Positions 25,263 to 32,667 of a DNA stretch of 64,000 bases are shown piece by piece. The stretch covers positions 1 to 64,000 of the forward strand of contig CAMTOO010000002.1 of NCBI GenBank assembly GCA_947074185.1, written 5' to 3'. A program made the position numbers and the translations under genes. Every line of letters starts with the position of its first letter. The first letter of the stretch is position 1. This DNA is from an uncultured Negativicutes bacterium. GTDB taxonomy: Bacteria; Bacillota; Negativicutes; Acidaminococcales; Acidaminococcaceae. The notes below the pieces were generated by a model. The model made no database searches. It saw only the letters and a program-made list of their open reading frames with translations, and was not told where the DNA came from.

Positions 25263-26902
25263 TAGAATACTACCTCCCTTCCTTCAATCGGAAATAAAAT
25301 ACCTGGTTGTAATTGCATTCTTAGATAAATAATTTCTCCTACTTCGTAATAACTATGCATAGTATGAAAATATTCAGAAGCAATTACTTCAGCCTTTTGT
25401 TTGCTGATACCTAGTTCTGCACATTTTTTATCTAATTCTTTTTCAAGTATATCTGTTGCTTTTGCTAACCCAAAACCTGATGGAATGCGTTCATGTATGT
25501 CACTTTCAGGAATGATATAAAAGCCTTCTGTTGTGTCAGCACGTAAAGATGCCGATAGGGTTGGTTTTGCTAAAGCTGCACCGATTGCGTTAGCAACCAT
25601 ACCACCAGTTGGAATCGAGGTAGACAAATTAAGTCTATCTCCCAAAGCATCGATTAACCCTGTTGCTCCGCCACCTACTCCAATGATTTCTGACGGCACA
25701 AACTCTGTTCCTTTTACAACATCATCAACTGTATAAACTGGTTGAATGCTCCATTCATAAAGCATCTCCGCTATAACTTTTTCAATAGTCACAAGTGCAA
25801 CTTCCAAAACTTTTTTGGCTACTTCTTCAACGGTTTCGTTAGCATCAGCGAACTGTTTTAAAGCTTCACAAGCCTTATCGTAATTACCATAGTCAACTAA
25901 TTTAAGTACCACTAAAGCATCTGCAAGCGCTGGTTTAGTGCCACCAACTGCCATAGATGGTCCGAATCGTTCTGGTCCAACAGTAAATCCACCACTCTCT
26001 TTTCTTATAATGCTATCGCCACCAATACCTACTGATCTCATGTGGAAAGCTCTAGCTGCAGTCGGATAACCATTGATGCTAGCACCATTCTTAGCCAAAA
26101 GTGGTTTACCGTTTTCCCAAAAAGCAATGTCTGTCGTTGTTCCGCCTACATCAAAAGAAATGCAATTTACTTTTGGTGGTGTTAATGCCATTATTCCTAA
26201 GACACTTGCTGCTGGTCCTGTAAAAATACTATCTACTGGTTGTTTTTGAATAGCAGTAATTGGCAATGTTCCACCATCTGCTTTTAGTATTTGCACTGGA
26301 GCAGTAATATTGCGTTCTTTTAAACTGTTTTCTATATGCTTACAAAAGTCATCAAAAGTATCTGCTACCGTCGCAGAGTAATAAGCTGAATTAGTACGTC
26401 TAATGAAATTCAATTCACCAGATAATTCAGAACCTAAAAATATTTTTTCAGCTTTTTCTTTTATGGTATTAGCTAGTAAATGTTCATTTTCAGGATTCCG
26501 CACAGAAAACTTACCAGATATAGCTACATTCTTTTCTTTAACTTGTACTTCTTTAGTGCCTGCAGGTGCTGTTATCTTACCTCTATGATCCACATAACCA
26601 GTAATAATTTGTGGCTCGATAGGAAAACTTGTTTTTATATTCATACCTGGTCCTGGCATAACAATTAAATCTACAGGTGAAGTTTTGCCTTCAGTAAGAG
26701 CATTGGTAACAATAGTACTAGAAATAACAACTCTTTCAATAGTTTCTACAGGTTGATTTTCTAACACTTTGTCTAAAACAGCTAAAATACCTTTCAAAAC
26801 CTCTCCATGAGTAGTCGTAGATTTCCCTTGTGCTAAAATAACTTTATCTTTAATTAAAACTGCATCCGTATAGGTTCCGCCTACATCAATTCCTAATAAC
26901 AT
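25262..26902 (-). CDS. Hydantoinase/oxoprolinase family protein (HyuA-like)
   Basis: The protein is 546 residues, of the ATP-dependent ring-opening family. The N-terminal actin-like phosphate loop 'GIDVGGTYTDAVLI' begins at residue 4, and a second ASKHA motif 'CISFDVGGTTTDIAF' lies near residue 245. The 'GVGGGATGLIDALGD' adenosine motif follows. Relatives open hydantoins or 5-oxoproline, or carboxylate ketones (acetone carboxylase beta). No HyuB-like partner is adjacent; instead the gene is fused by a start-stop overlap to a deacetylase. It is the first gene of a four-gene run. Confidence 0.82.
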   Translation of the reverse strand: MLLGIDVGGTYTDAVLIKDKVILAQGKSTTTHGEVLKGILAVLDKVLENQPVETIERVVISSTIVTNALTEGKTSPVDLIVMPGPGMNIKTSFPIEPQIITGYVDHRGKITAPAGTKEVQVKEKNVAISGKFSVRNPENEHLLANTIKEKAEKIFLGSELSGELNFIRRTNSAYYSATVADTFDDFCKHIENSLKERNITAPVQILKADGGTLPITAIQKQPVDSIFTGPAASVLGIMALTPPKVNCISFDVGGTTTDIAFWENGKPLLAKNGASINGYPTAARAFHMRSVGIGGDSIIRKESGGFTVGPERFGPSMAVGGTKPALADALVVLKLVDYGNYDKACEALKQFADANETVEEVAKKVLEVALVTIEKVIAEMLYEWSIQPVYTVDDVVKGTEFVPSEIIGVGGGATGLIDALGDRLNLSTSIPTGGMVANAIGAALAKPTLSASLRADTTEGFYIIPESDIHERIPSGFGLAKATDILEKELDKKCAELGISKQKAEVIASEYFHTMHSYYEVGEIIYLRMQLQPGILFPIEGREVVF

Positions 26903-26989
26903 TTACTCACCACCTAATAAATTTTAATAAAATAGATAATATGTTATAATTCGACAAAATCGCTTTGAAACCCTGCTATAAACAACAAT

Positions 26990-27015
26990 AACAGACAGGC
27001 ATAAACCTATCTGTT
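26990..27015 (-). terminator. Terminator after the 27032-28654 operon
   Basis: A 10-bp stem with one G-T pair (26990-26999 with 27006-27015) has a 6-nt loop. The minus-strand tail ATTGTTGTTTAT is only moderately T-rich. The hydantoinase start lies about 90 nt further on. Confidence 0.65.
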
Positions 27016-27031
27016 ATCAATTTACATGTAT

Positions 27032-27565
27032 TTAATTTTCTTCAACAAATTTTTTAAGTTCTTTTGCAGTTAAAGTAAACACTTTTTTCTCAGAATATAA
27101 ATCTTCTCTGCCACGCAATTCTAAAATGATAGCAATATCCACATTAGGCATGCCTAAAATTGCTGCACGCATAGACTTGTTGTTTTTTGGTGTTGCTTCA
27201 AAAGTAAGACGTAACTCTCCTTCTGAACTTGCTTTTACAATAAATGCTTCGAAGTAATCATCTCCTCTTGGCACATTAAGTAAATTTACTTTACCTCTAA
27301 TTTGTAAGTCAGCATATTGTTCTTCAGGCAAATATACTCTAGTATAAGCATCTAGAATAACGCCTTCTTCACCACCAACATTTTTGTATGGCACTTCAAT
27401 TTCAAAAATCATAATCTTTTCAGACATCTCTAAAAGTTTAGCTTTTGTTCTATCATCTTGCATAACTTCAATTTTTTCTTTAGGTTGGCGCCAAATATAA
27501 ATAACAATTGCTGCAGCACCTAAAACTATAATCCAAAATAATATTTTAAATAAGCCTATAATCAT
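27032..27565 (-). CDS. Membrane-anchored protein of unknown function
   Basis: I do not recognise a family. The protein is 177 residues. Residues 1-25 are one hydrophobic helix followed by WRQPKEK, so it is probably an N-in, C-out anchor. The rest is a soluble, beta-rich region with 'DAYTRVYLPEEQYADLQIRG' and a C-terminal basic/acidic tail. The Ile/Val-rich pattern suggests a beta-sandwich, but that is a guess. It follows the F420 ligase-like gene by 11 nt, and together with the thioesterase forms one operon. Confidence 0.6.
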   Translation of the reverse strand: MIIGLFKILFWIIVLGAAAIVIYIWRQPKEKIEVMQDDRTKAKLLEMSEKIMIFEIEVPYKNVGGEEGVILDAYTRVYLPEEQYADLQIRGKVNLLNVPRGDDYFEAFIVKASSEGELRLTFEATPKNNKSMRAAILGMPNVDIAIILELRGREDLYSEKKVFTLTAKELKKFVEEN

Positions 27566-27576
27566 AATATGCTCCT

Positions 27577-28218
27577 TTACGCTTTGCGATAATTTTTAAT
27601 AATACAAATAGGTGTTTTTTGGCTACCATTACCAAAAGGGTTATCAATAAGAATTGAAGCTACCTTATCTGCATCAACTCCCTTAGATACACCTAACACC
27701 GCAGAACGTTTTAAATCATTTACGTCAGCTACCGCTGCACCATAACAATCACAAGCTTCTGTAATATCTTCTGCAACTTTCTTAGGATTCTCTGGTCCAT
27801 AAACAATATGTTTATCATAAGGTGGCATAGTTCCAGTAACATCATCAATTAAACGTCCTTGATAACCTACCGTTTCATAGAATACGCCTGCTTTGCCTCT
27901 TAATTTACCTAAAACCCCTAAAACAAAGCCTTTTAATACGTTTTGAGTTCCTTCTGCGTCAATAAGTGCTTGCATAGTATACCAACCACTTATACTTCCA
28001 ACAGCTGGGAAAAAATGACACAAGGTTTTCGCAACAATACCAGGTTTTATATTTTGATGACGAATTGCTTTGCCCTGCGTAATAGCTACTACACTTTCAG
28101 CTACACAAACAACGTCATTTGGACCTATTTGATTTTTGCCATATTCTAAAATCGCTTCACAAATATCATCATGTTCAGTTAGAATACGCGTTGGTACAGG
28201 AACTATTTCGTATTTCAT
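27577..28218 (-). CDS. CofE-like (F420-0:gamma-glutamyl ligase family) protein
   Basis: The protein is 213 residues and matches the CofE fold family: 'VPVPTRILTEHDDICEAI' near the N-terminus, 'NDVVCVAESVVAITQGK' (residues about 38-55), 'DVTGTMPPYDKHIVYGPENP' in the middle and 'VADVNDLKRSAVLGVSKG' late. True CofE adds glutamates to coenzyme F420. No F420 gene is visible here and Negativicutes are not known to make F420, so the substrate is open. It lies between a thioesterase and a membrane protein in one operon. Confidence 0.75.
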   Translation of the reverse strand: MKYEIVPVPTRILTEHDDICEAILEYGKNQIGPNDVVCVAESVVAITQGKAIRHQNIKPGIVAKTLCHFFPAVGSISGWYTMQALIDAEGTQNVLKGFVLGVLGKLRGKAGVFYETVGYQGRLIDDVTGTMPPYDKHIVYGPENPKKVAEDITEACDCYGAAVADVNDLKRSAVLGVSKGVDADKVASILIDNPFGNGSQKTPICIIKNYRKA

Positions 28219-28243
28219 ATACTCACCTCATATTGTTAATATA

Positions 28244-28654
28244 TTATTTTTCTTCTTTATAAACTTTATTAATCTTATCAAACCATTTAGCATCTAAACG
28301 GACTATCTTACCTTTTTGATCAGTAAAAAGATTTCGCGTAAATCCTTCAACGCATACTGCTCCATCACTTAACCGAATTACTTTATAACTAAAATCCATT
28401 TTAGCTTTATTAAATGCAACCATTGTAGTTTGCACTTCAAACTCATCATCAAAAATGCAGGAATTCATGTATTTAGCTTGAATTTCAGTAATTGGACAGA
28501 CAATATCTTCATTCATTAAGTCGAGTATTTCTACACCACATTGGCGCAAATATGAGACTCTTCCCATTTCAAACCATCTTAAATAGTTGGCATGATGCAC
28601 TACACCCATCATATCAGTTTCAACAAAACGTACTCTATCTCTAATTGTTATCAT
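28244..28654 (-). CDS. YbgC-type acyl-CoA thioesterase (hotdog fold)
   Basis: The protein is 136 residues. The catalytic segment 'ETDMMGVVHHANYLRWFE' (residues about 13-30) has the D-x2-G-x-V/H-x-N pattern of 4-hydroxybenzoyl-CoA/YbgC thioesterases; the usual Asp is in place. It hydrolyses acyl-CoA esters of unknown chain type. It is the first gene of the operon, 25 nt before the CofE-like gene. Confidence 0.88.
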   Translation of the reverse strand: MITIRDRVRFVETDMMGVVHHANYLRWFEMGRVSYLRQCGVEILDLMNEDIVCPITEIQAKYMNSCIFDDEFEVQTTMVAFNKAKMDFSYKVIRLSDGAVCVEGFTRNLFTDQKGKIVRLDAKWFDKINKVYKEEK

Positions 28655-28709
28655 TATTGCACCTCAAAATCCTGTTAGAGCTAATTAATATAAATCAACA
28701 TACTATCTA

Positions 28710-28738
28710 ATTATACCAAACCTTACCTCTTTTTTAAA
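28710..28738 (-). promoter_or_regulatory. Promoter of the thioesterase operon
   Basis: On the minus strand TTTAAA (28738-28733) and an extended TGGTATAAT (-10 at 28715-28710) are 17 nt apart. It is back to back with the tRNA promoter on the other strand. Confidence 0.55.
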
Positions 28739-28755
28739 TACTAAAGGCAAAATAA

Positions 28756-28784
28756 TTGATAGCTTACTAAAACTATGCTATAAT
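28756..28784 (+). promoter_or_regulatory. Promoter of tRNA-Arg
   Basis: TTGATA (28756-28761) and a perfect TATAAT (28779-28784) are separated by 17 nt. Transcription should start near 28791, about 16 nt before the tRNA. Confidence 0.75.
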
Positions 28785-28806
28785 TTGCCTTGCAACAACT
28801 ATATAT

Positions 28807-28881
28807 GCGCCCGTAGCTCAGTGGATAGAGCATCAGCCTCCGGAGCTGTGTGCGGCGGTTCGACTCCGCCCGGGTGCTCCA
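28807..28881 (+). tRNA. tRNA-Arg (anticodon CCG)
   Basis: A cloverleaf of 75 nt can be folded: 7-bp acceptor (GCGCCCG with CGGGTGC, one G-T), 4-bp D stem GCTC/GAGC, anticodon loop CTCCGGA with CCG, 5-bp T stem GGCGG/CCGCC with loop TTCGACT, discriminator T and encoded CCA. The outer pair of the anticodon stem is T-T. CCG reads CGG arginine codons, which are rare in this AT-rich DNA. It has its own promoter and terminator. Confidence 0.95.
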
Positions 28882-28889
28882 AAAAATAA

Positions 28890-28916
28890 CCCTGCAAACT
28901 TAATTTGTCTGCAGGG
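28890..28916. terminator. Terminator after tRNA-Arg, shared with convergent pdxK
   Basis: A stem of 7 bp (28890-28896 with 28910-28916) is followed on the plus strand by TTTTATTTATT and on the minus strand by TTATTTTTT. It lies between the tRNA and the end of the pyridoxal kinase gene and can act in both directions. Confidence 0.75.
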
Positions 28917-28925
28917 TTTTATTTA

Positions 28926-29732
28926 TTATTTTCTCCAAGCTGCGTGGTCTAGCGCACCACCATATTCATTTAATTTGAAAGATGCTTTTAATGCTGCACC
29001 AACAAATTTACCAGCATTTTCTACTGCTTCTTTCACAGACATACCTTTTGCTAAACCAGCAGTAACTGCTGCTGAGAAAGTACAGCCAGCACCATGGTTA
29101 TAACAACCGATAATCTTAGGCTGGCGATTAAAGATAAATTCTTTACCATCATATAGTAAATCAATAGCTTCTTCACCAAAAATTCTATCGCCTGCTTTTA
29201 TAACTACATTTTTAGCACCAAGTTCTTTTATACGACCTGCTGCTTCTTTCATGTCTTCTAAAGTTATAATGCTTTCCATATCTGCTAAATAAGCCGCTTC
29301 AATAGTATTTGGCGTTATTACATCAGCACGCTTTACTAGTTCACCCTTAATTGCCGCTGCTGCTTCTGGCACCATGATAGTTTCCACACCTTTGCATACC
29401 ATAACAGGATCAATAACAACATTTTTTAATTTATATTTATCTATAGATGCTGCAATTAGATGCACTAATTCTGCACTACCAAGCATCCCTGTTTTCATAG
29501 CATCAACGCCTATACCTTCACATACAGTAATAATTTGTTTTACTATCAAATCCACTGGAATTGGATTTACTTCATGATACCATTCTTCACGTGGATTTTG
29601 CGCAACAATAACTGTTAGAGCCACCATTCCATAAACACCATATTCTTGAAATGTCTTTAAATCTGCTTCTAAGCCAGCACCTCCACTAGTATCAGAACCA
29701 GCAATTGTTAAAGCTTTATAAAGATTACTCAT
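28926..29732 (-). CDS. pdxK: Pyridoxine/pyridoxal kinase (ThiD-related ribokinase fold)
   Basis: The protein is 268 residues. The N-terminal 'ALTIAGSDTSGGAGLEADLK' and the C-terminal anion-hole motif 'NHGAGCTFSAAVTAGLA' are typical of the ThiD/PdxK group. The segment 'FQEYGVYGMVALTVIVAQNP' and 'GIGVDAMKTGML' follow Bacillus PdxK more closely than ThiD, so I prefer a vitamin B6 kinase, though hydroxymethylpyrimidine-phosphate kinase activity cannot be excluded. No thiamine genes are adjacent. It is monocistronic. Confidence 0.82.
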   Translation of the reverse strand: MSNLYKALTIAGSDTSGGAGLEADLKTFQEYGVYGMVALTVIVAQNPREEWYHEVNPIPVDLIVKQIITVCEGIGVDAMKTGMLGSAELVHLIAASIDKYKLKNVVIDPVMVCKGVETIMVPEAAAAIKGELVKRADVITPNTIEAAYLADMESIITLEDMKEAAGRIKELGAKNVVIKAGDRIFGEEAIDLLYDGKEFIFNRQPKIIGCYNHGAGCTFSAAVTAGLAKGMSVKEAVENAGKFVGAALKASFKLNEYGGALDHAAWRK

Positions 29733-29866
29733 ATATTGACCTCCGCATCCTTTTAATAAAAACCTGTGCCCTAATTATAGCAAAGTTTTAGAAAAAATAA
29801 AAAGGACAGTTTTTAAAAAAAATATGCCATTTCTGTACTTGTTTTTATATATTTTTTGCAAACAAA

Positions 29867-29891
29867 AAGGACAGATAAAATATCTGCCCTT
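29867..29891 (-). terminator. Terminator of the pseudopilin gene
   Basis: A 10-bp stem with one G-T pair (29867-29876 with 29882-29891) is followed on the minus strand by TTTTTGTTTGC. It starts 5 nt past the stop codon. Confidence 0.8.
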
Positions 29892-29895
29892 AATT

Positions 29896-30705
29896 TTAGT
29901 TATGGAATACATTATCCATTAAAAGAACTTCTCCACTTGCTCTAACTTGTGACATTACAGCATCAATATATGTTGTAGACGAAGAAGTATCTTTATAAAG
30001 ATTAGCTAAATTAATTCCACTAGAAGAATAGTGCCATTTACCAGTAGTGCTATCAAATACATAGTTAGCATTCCATGGTTGCCCTGTATTAGAAACTGCA
30101 TATACAAGAGTTTCTCCTGAAGGCAATAAATAAAACATTATAGTCTGAGCTTGTCCTGCAGTATTTGTTACTACATCCCAAGAATAATCTTGTAAATATA
30201 AGTTACGGAAAGCAGAGTTATTCGTTACTTGATATTGAGTAATTCCTGCATCACTTAGTGCTTGCGCATTCCAAGTACCATCTGGATTTTTGAAACTATC
30301 TAAAATACCTATCACGCGACCAATAAGCTCCTCAGCTGTATTATCTTGGATACGTAGATGTGCATTGTGTTCTTCAATAGAACATAATATTTGCTCACTT
30401 CTAGCAGTTGCACTATATTCACCTAAAGACGGGCAAACAGGAATGAAAGCAAGATATTTACGATCAGCATTAATTGTTTCAAGGTCTGCAAAAAATTGAG
30501 CGAAAGTATAAGGTGAGCTTTCCTTTATTTGATAGATAGGATAAACACGTTCGATTATTTTTCTGTTTGCGATGCACGTACTTGTTTTAGCATCTTCTAC
30601 AGCATTTATAATTCTTGTAATAACTAGTCCCGATAAAATAAAGATTATGCACACACAGATAATTACTTCAATTAAAGTAAAACCCTCTTGATATTTTTTC
30701 CTCAC
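29896..30705 (-). CDS. Orphan type IV pilin-like (pseudopilin) protein
   Basis: The protein is 269 residues from a GTG start at 30705, which has GGGAGG 7 nt upstream. It gives the leader MRKKYQEG followed by FTLIEVIICVCIIFIL, a class III prepilin signal with G/F cleavage, Glu+5 and a hydrophobic helix. The upstream in-frame ATG at 30744 would give a longer leader and lacks this ribosome binding site. The remaining 240 residues are soluble, with two or three cysteines and a Ser/Tyr/Asn-rich C-terminus, and match no pilin I recognise. No prepilin peptidase, ATPase or secretin gene is nearby. Confidence 0.75.
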   Translation of the reverse strand: MRKKYQEGFTLIEVIICVCIIFILSGLVITRIINAVEDAKTSTCIANRKIIERVYPIYQIKESSPYTFAQFFADLETINADRKYLAFIPVCPSLGEYSATARSEQILCSIEEHNAHLRIQDNTAEELIGRVIGILDSFKNPDGTWNAQALSDAGITQYQVTNNSAFRNLYLQDYSWDVVTNTAGQAQTIMFYLLPSGETLVYAVSNTGQPWNANYVFDSTTGKWHYSSSGINLANLYKDTSSSTTYIDAVMSQVRASGEVLLMDNVFHN

Positions 30706-30850
30706 TTCTATTCCTCCCTTCTTTACAGTTTTCATTTTTTTCACATTTTAATTTTATCATATTTCTTAATATATGTAAATAAACAACAAGCATTTTATCA
30801 CATTTTTTTTAACTATTCAATTAATTCTTATAATTTAAAATATACAATAA

Positions 30851-30877
30851 AAAACTGTAGCAAAAAGCTACAGTTTT
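30851..30877 (-). terminator. Terminator of the gamma-glutamyltransferase gene
   Basis: An 11-bp perfect stem (30851-30861 with 30867-30877) has an AAAAA/TTTTT loop. The minus-strand tail is TTATTGTAT directly after the stem's T-rich arm. It begins 5 nt past the ggt stop. Confidence 0.82.
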
Positions 30878-30882
30878 TATTG

Positions 30883-32487
30883 TTACCAGACTGCTATAAA
30901 ACCATCTGCTCTAGGCTCAGTTGCACCAACTAAAGTATCGTCTTCAGTACGTAAAATAATTTGACCTCGTCCAAATTCAGTAAAATCTTCTTTTACTACT
31001 ACATTATGCCCTCTTCTACGTAACCCCTCCGCTAATGCTTCATGTCCTATTTCTAATTCAACGTCCTTTTCTTTAGTCCATTGCCACCTTGGAGCATCAA
31101 GTGCTTCTTGCGGATTGAGGCCAAACTTAATCATATTCATTATAACTTGTACATGACCTTGAGGTTGCATAAACCCGCCCATAACACCAAATGGTCCAAC
31201 AGCTTTATTATCCTTTAATAAAAATCCTGGAATAATTGTATGATAAGGTTTTTTATCAGGCTCTAAATAGTTATCTGCAGCACTATCGAGACTAAAACAA
31301 TTACCACGATTATTAAGCGCTATTCCATATCCTGGGACAACAATACCTGAACCAAATCCTTTATAATTACTTTGAATGAAAGAAACCATATTACCTTCTT
31401 CATCAGCTGTAGCTAAATAAATTGTTCCGCCACAATTAACATCTATTGGTTTTGGCATTAAAGCAGTTTCCCCAATTTCTTTACTACGCTTAGTTGCATA
31501 TTCATCACTTAGCAAAAACTCTACTTCTGTTTTCATATGTCTTGAATCAGCTATATAAGTTTTTCCGTCTGTAAAGCCTAATTTCATAGCTTCTAATTGT
31601 TTATGTACAGTTTCTTCTGAATCTCTAGTATCAAATTCGAATTTACTTAAAATATTTAAAGTCATCAAAGCAACAATTCCGTGTCCATTAGGAGGAATCT
31701 CGCAAACTTCATAACCTTGATAATTTGTTTTTATAGGTTCTACCCATTCAGCTTTATAGCTAGATAAATCGTCTTTGCGAATACACCCACAAGTTTGTTG
31801 TGAAAAAGCATCTATAGCATCTGCAATTTCACCTGTATAGTAAGCCTCACAATAAGATTTTGCTAATAAACGTAAAGTTTTAGCATGATTTGGTAGCTTT
31901 ACTATACTACCTGCTTTAGGTATACCATTATCAAAGAATGTTTCAAAAAACGGTTTGAACTCTTCTTGTCCTTTATATTTTTCAAAAGTTTTATAAGATT
32001 CTGCCCATAAAAAGCTAGTTATTGGTTGCAAAGCAAATCCATTTTCTGCTAGATCAATTGCAGCTTCAAAAAGTTCTTCAAAAGGCAATTTGCCAAAACG
32101 TTTATGGATTTCTGCCCAAGCTGAAGGGGCACCAGGAACAGTTACAGGTAACCATCCTCTATCCGGCACTTCATCACTAGCACCTTTCCCCTTAACATGT
32201 TCTGCGGTAAGCAATTTAGGAGCATGCCCACTACCATTTAATCCATGTAATTTATCTTTTACCCATACTAATGCAAACGCATCACTTCCAAGACCATTGC
32301 TTGTAGGTTCTAAAATAGTCATACAAATAGCTGTTGCTATAGCCGCATCAATTGCATTGCCACCTTTTTTTAAAATATCTAAACCTGCTTGTGCTGCTAA
32401 TGGTTGCGTTGTGCACACCATTCCTCTCTTGCCATACACAAGACTTCTTCGGGAAGGATAATTAGAAGATATTGCATTAAATTTCAT
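30883..32487 (-). CDS. ggt: Gamma-glutamyltransferase family protein (YwrD-like, no signal peptide)
   Basis: The protein is 534 residues and belongs to the Ntn-hydrolase gamma-glutamyltranspeptidase family. The large-subunit region carries 'GGNAIDAAIATAICMTILEP'. The probable autocleavage nucleophile is Thr357 in CGGTIYLATAD (numbered from the first ATG), aligning with Thr391 of E. coli Ggt. 'GFGSGIVVPGYGIALNN' and 'VMGGFMQPQGHVQV' follow. No signal peptide is present, unlike the periplasmic or secreted enzymes, so a cytoplasmic role in gamma-glutamyl peptide or glutathione-conjugate turnover is inferred. The ATG at 32487 is 7 nt after GGAGG. It is divergent from the amidohydrolase at 32668. 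Confidence 0.85.
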   Translation of the reverse strand: MKFNAISSNYPSRRSLVYGKRGMVCTTQPLAAQAGLDILKKGGNAIDAAIATAICMTILEPTSNGLGSDAFALVWVKDKLHGLNGSGHAPKLLTAEHVKGKGASDEVPDRGWLPVTVPGAPSAWAEIHKRFGKLPFEELFEAAIDLAENGFALQPITSFLWAESYKTFEKYKGQEEFKPFFETFFDNGIPKAGSIVKLPNHAKTLRLLAKSYCEAYYTGEIADAIDAFSQQTCGCIRKDDLSSYKAEWVEPIKTNYQGYEVCEIPPNGHGIVALMTLNILSKFEFDTRDSEETVHKQLEAMKLGFTDGKTYIADSRHMKTEVEFLLSDEYATKRSKEIGETALMPKPIDVNCGGTIYLATADEEGNMVSFIQSNYKGFGSGIVVPGYGIALNNRGNCFSLDSAADNYLEPDKKPYHTIIPGFLLKDNKAVGPFGVMGGFMQPQGHVQVIMNMIKFGLNPQEALDAPRWQWTKEKDVELEIGHEALAEGLRRRGHNVVVKEDFTEFGRGQIILRTEDDTLVGATEPRADGFIAVW

Positions 32488-32667
32488 TTTCATTCCTCCT
32501 ATTTAAAATATTACTTTCTTTACATTTTCATATTTTTTATTTATGTATCTAGACTTTTGTTTGCCCTAATAAAATCTTTATGCTACCATACAAATATATT
32601 AACATAAAAATATTCTAAGTGCTATTTTATAATATTTTTTAAATAAAAAACAAAATGGAGGTAACTT

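Noticed and set aside
28926-29732. ThiD hydroxymethylpyrimidine kinase
   Set aside because: Sequence blocks follow PdxK more closely and no thiamine gene is nearby; kept only as an alternative.
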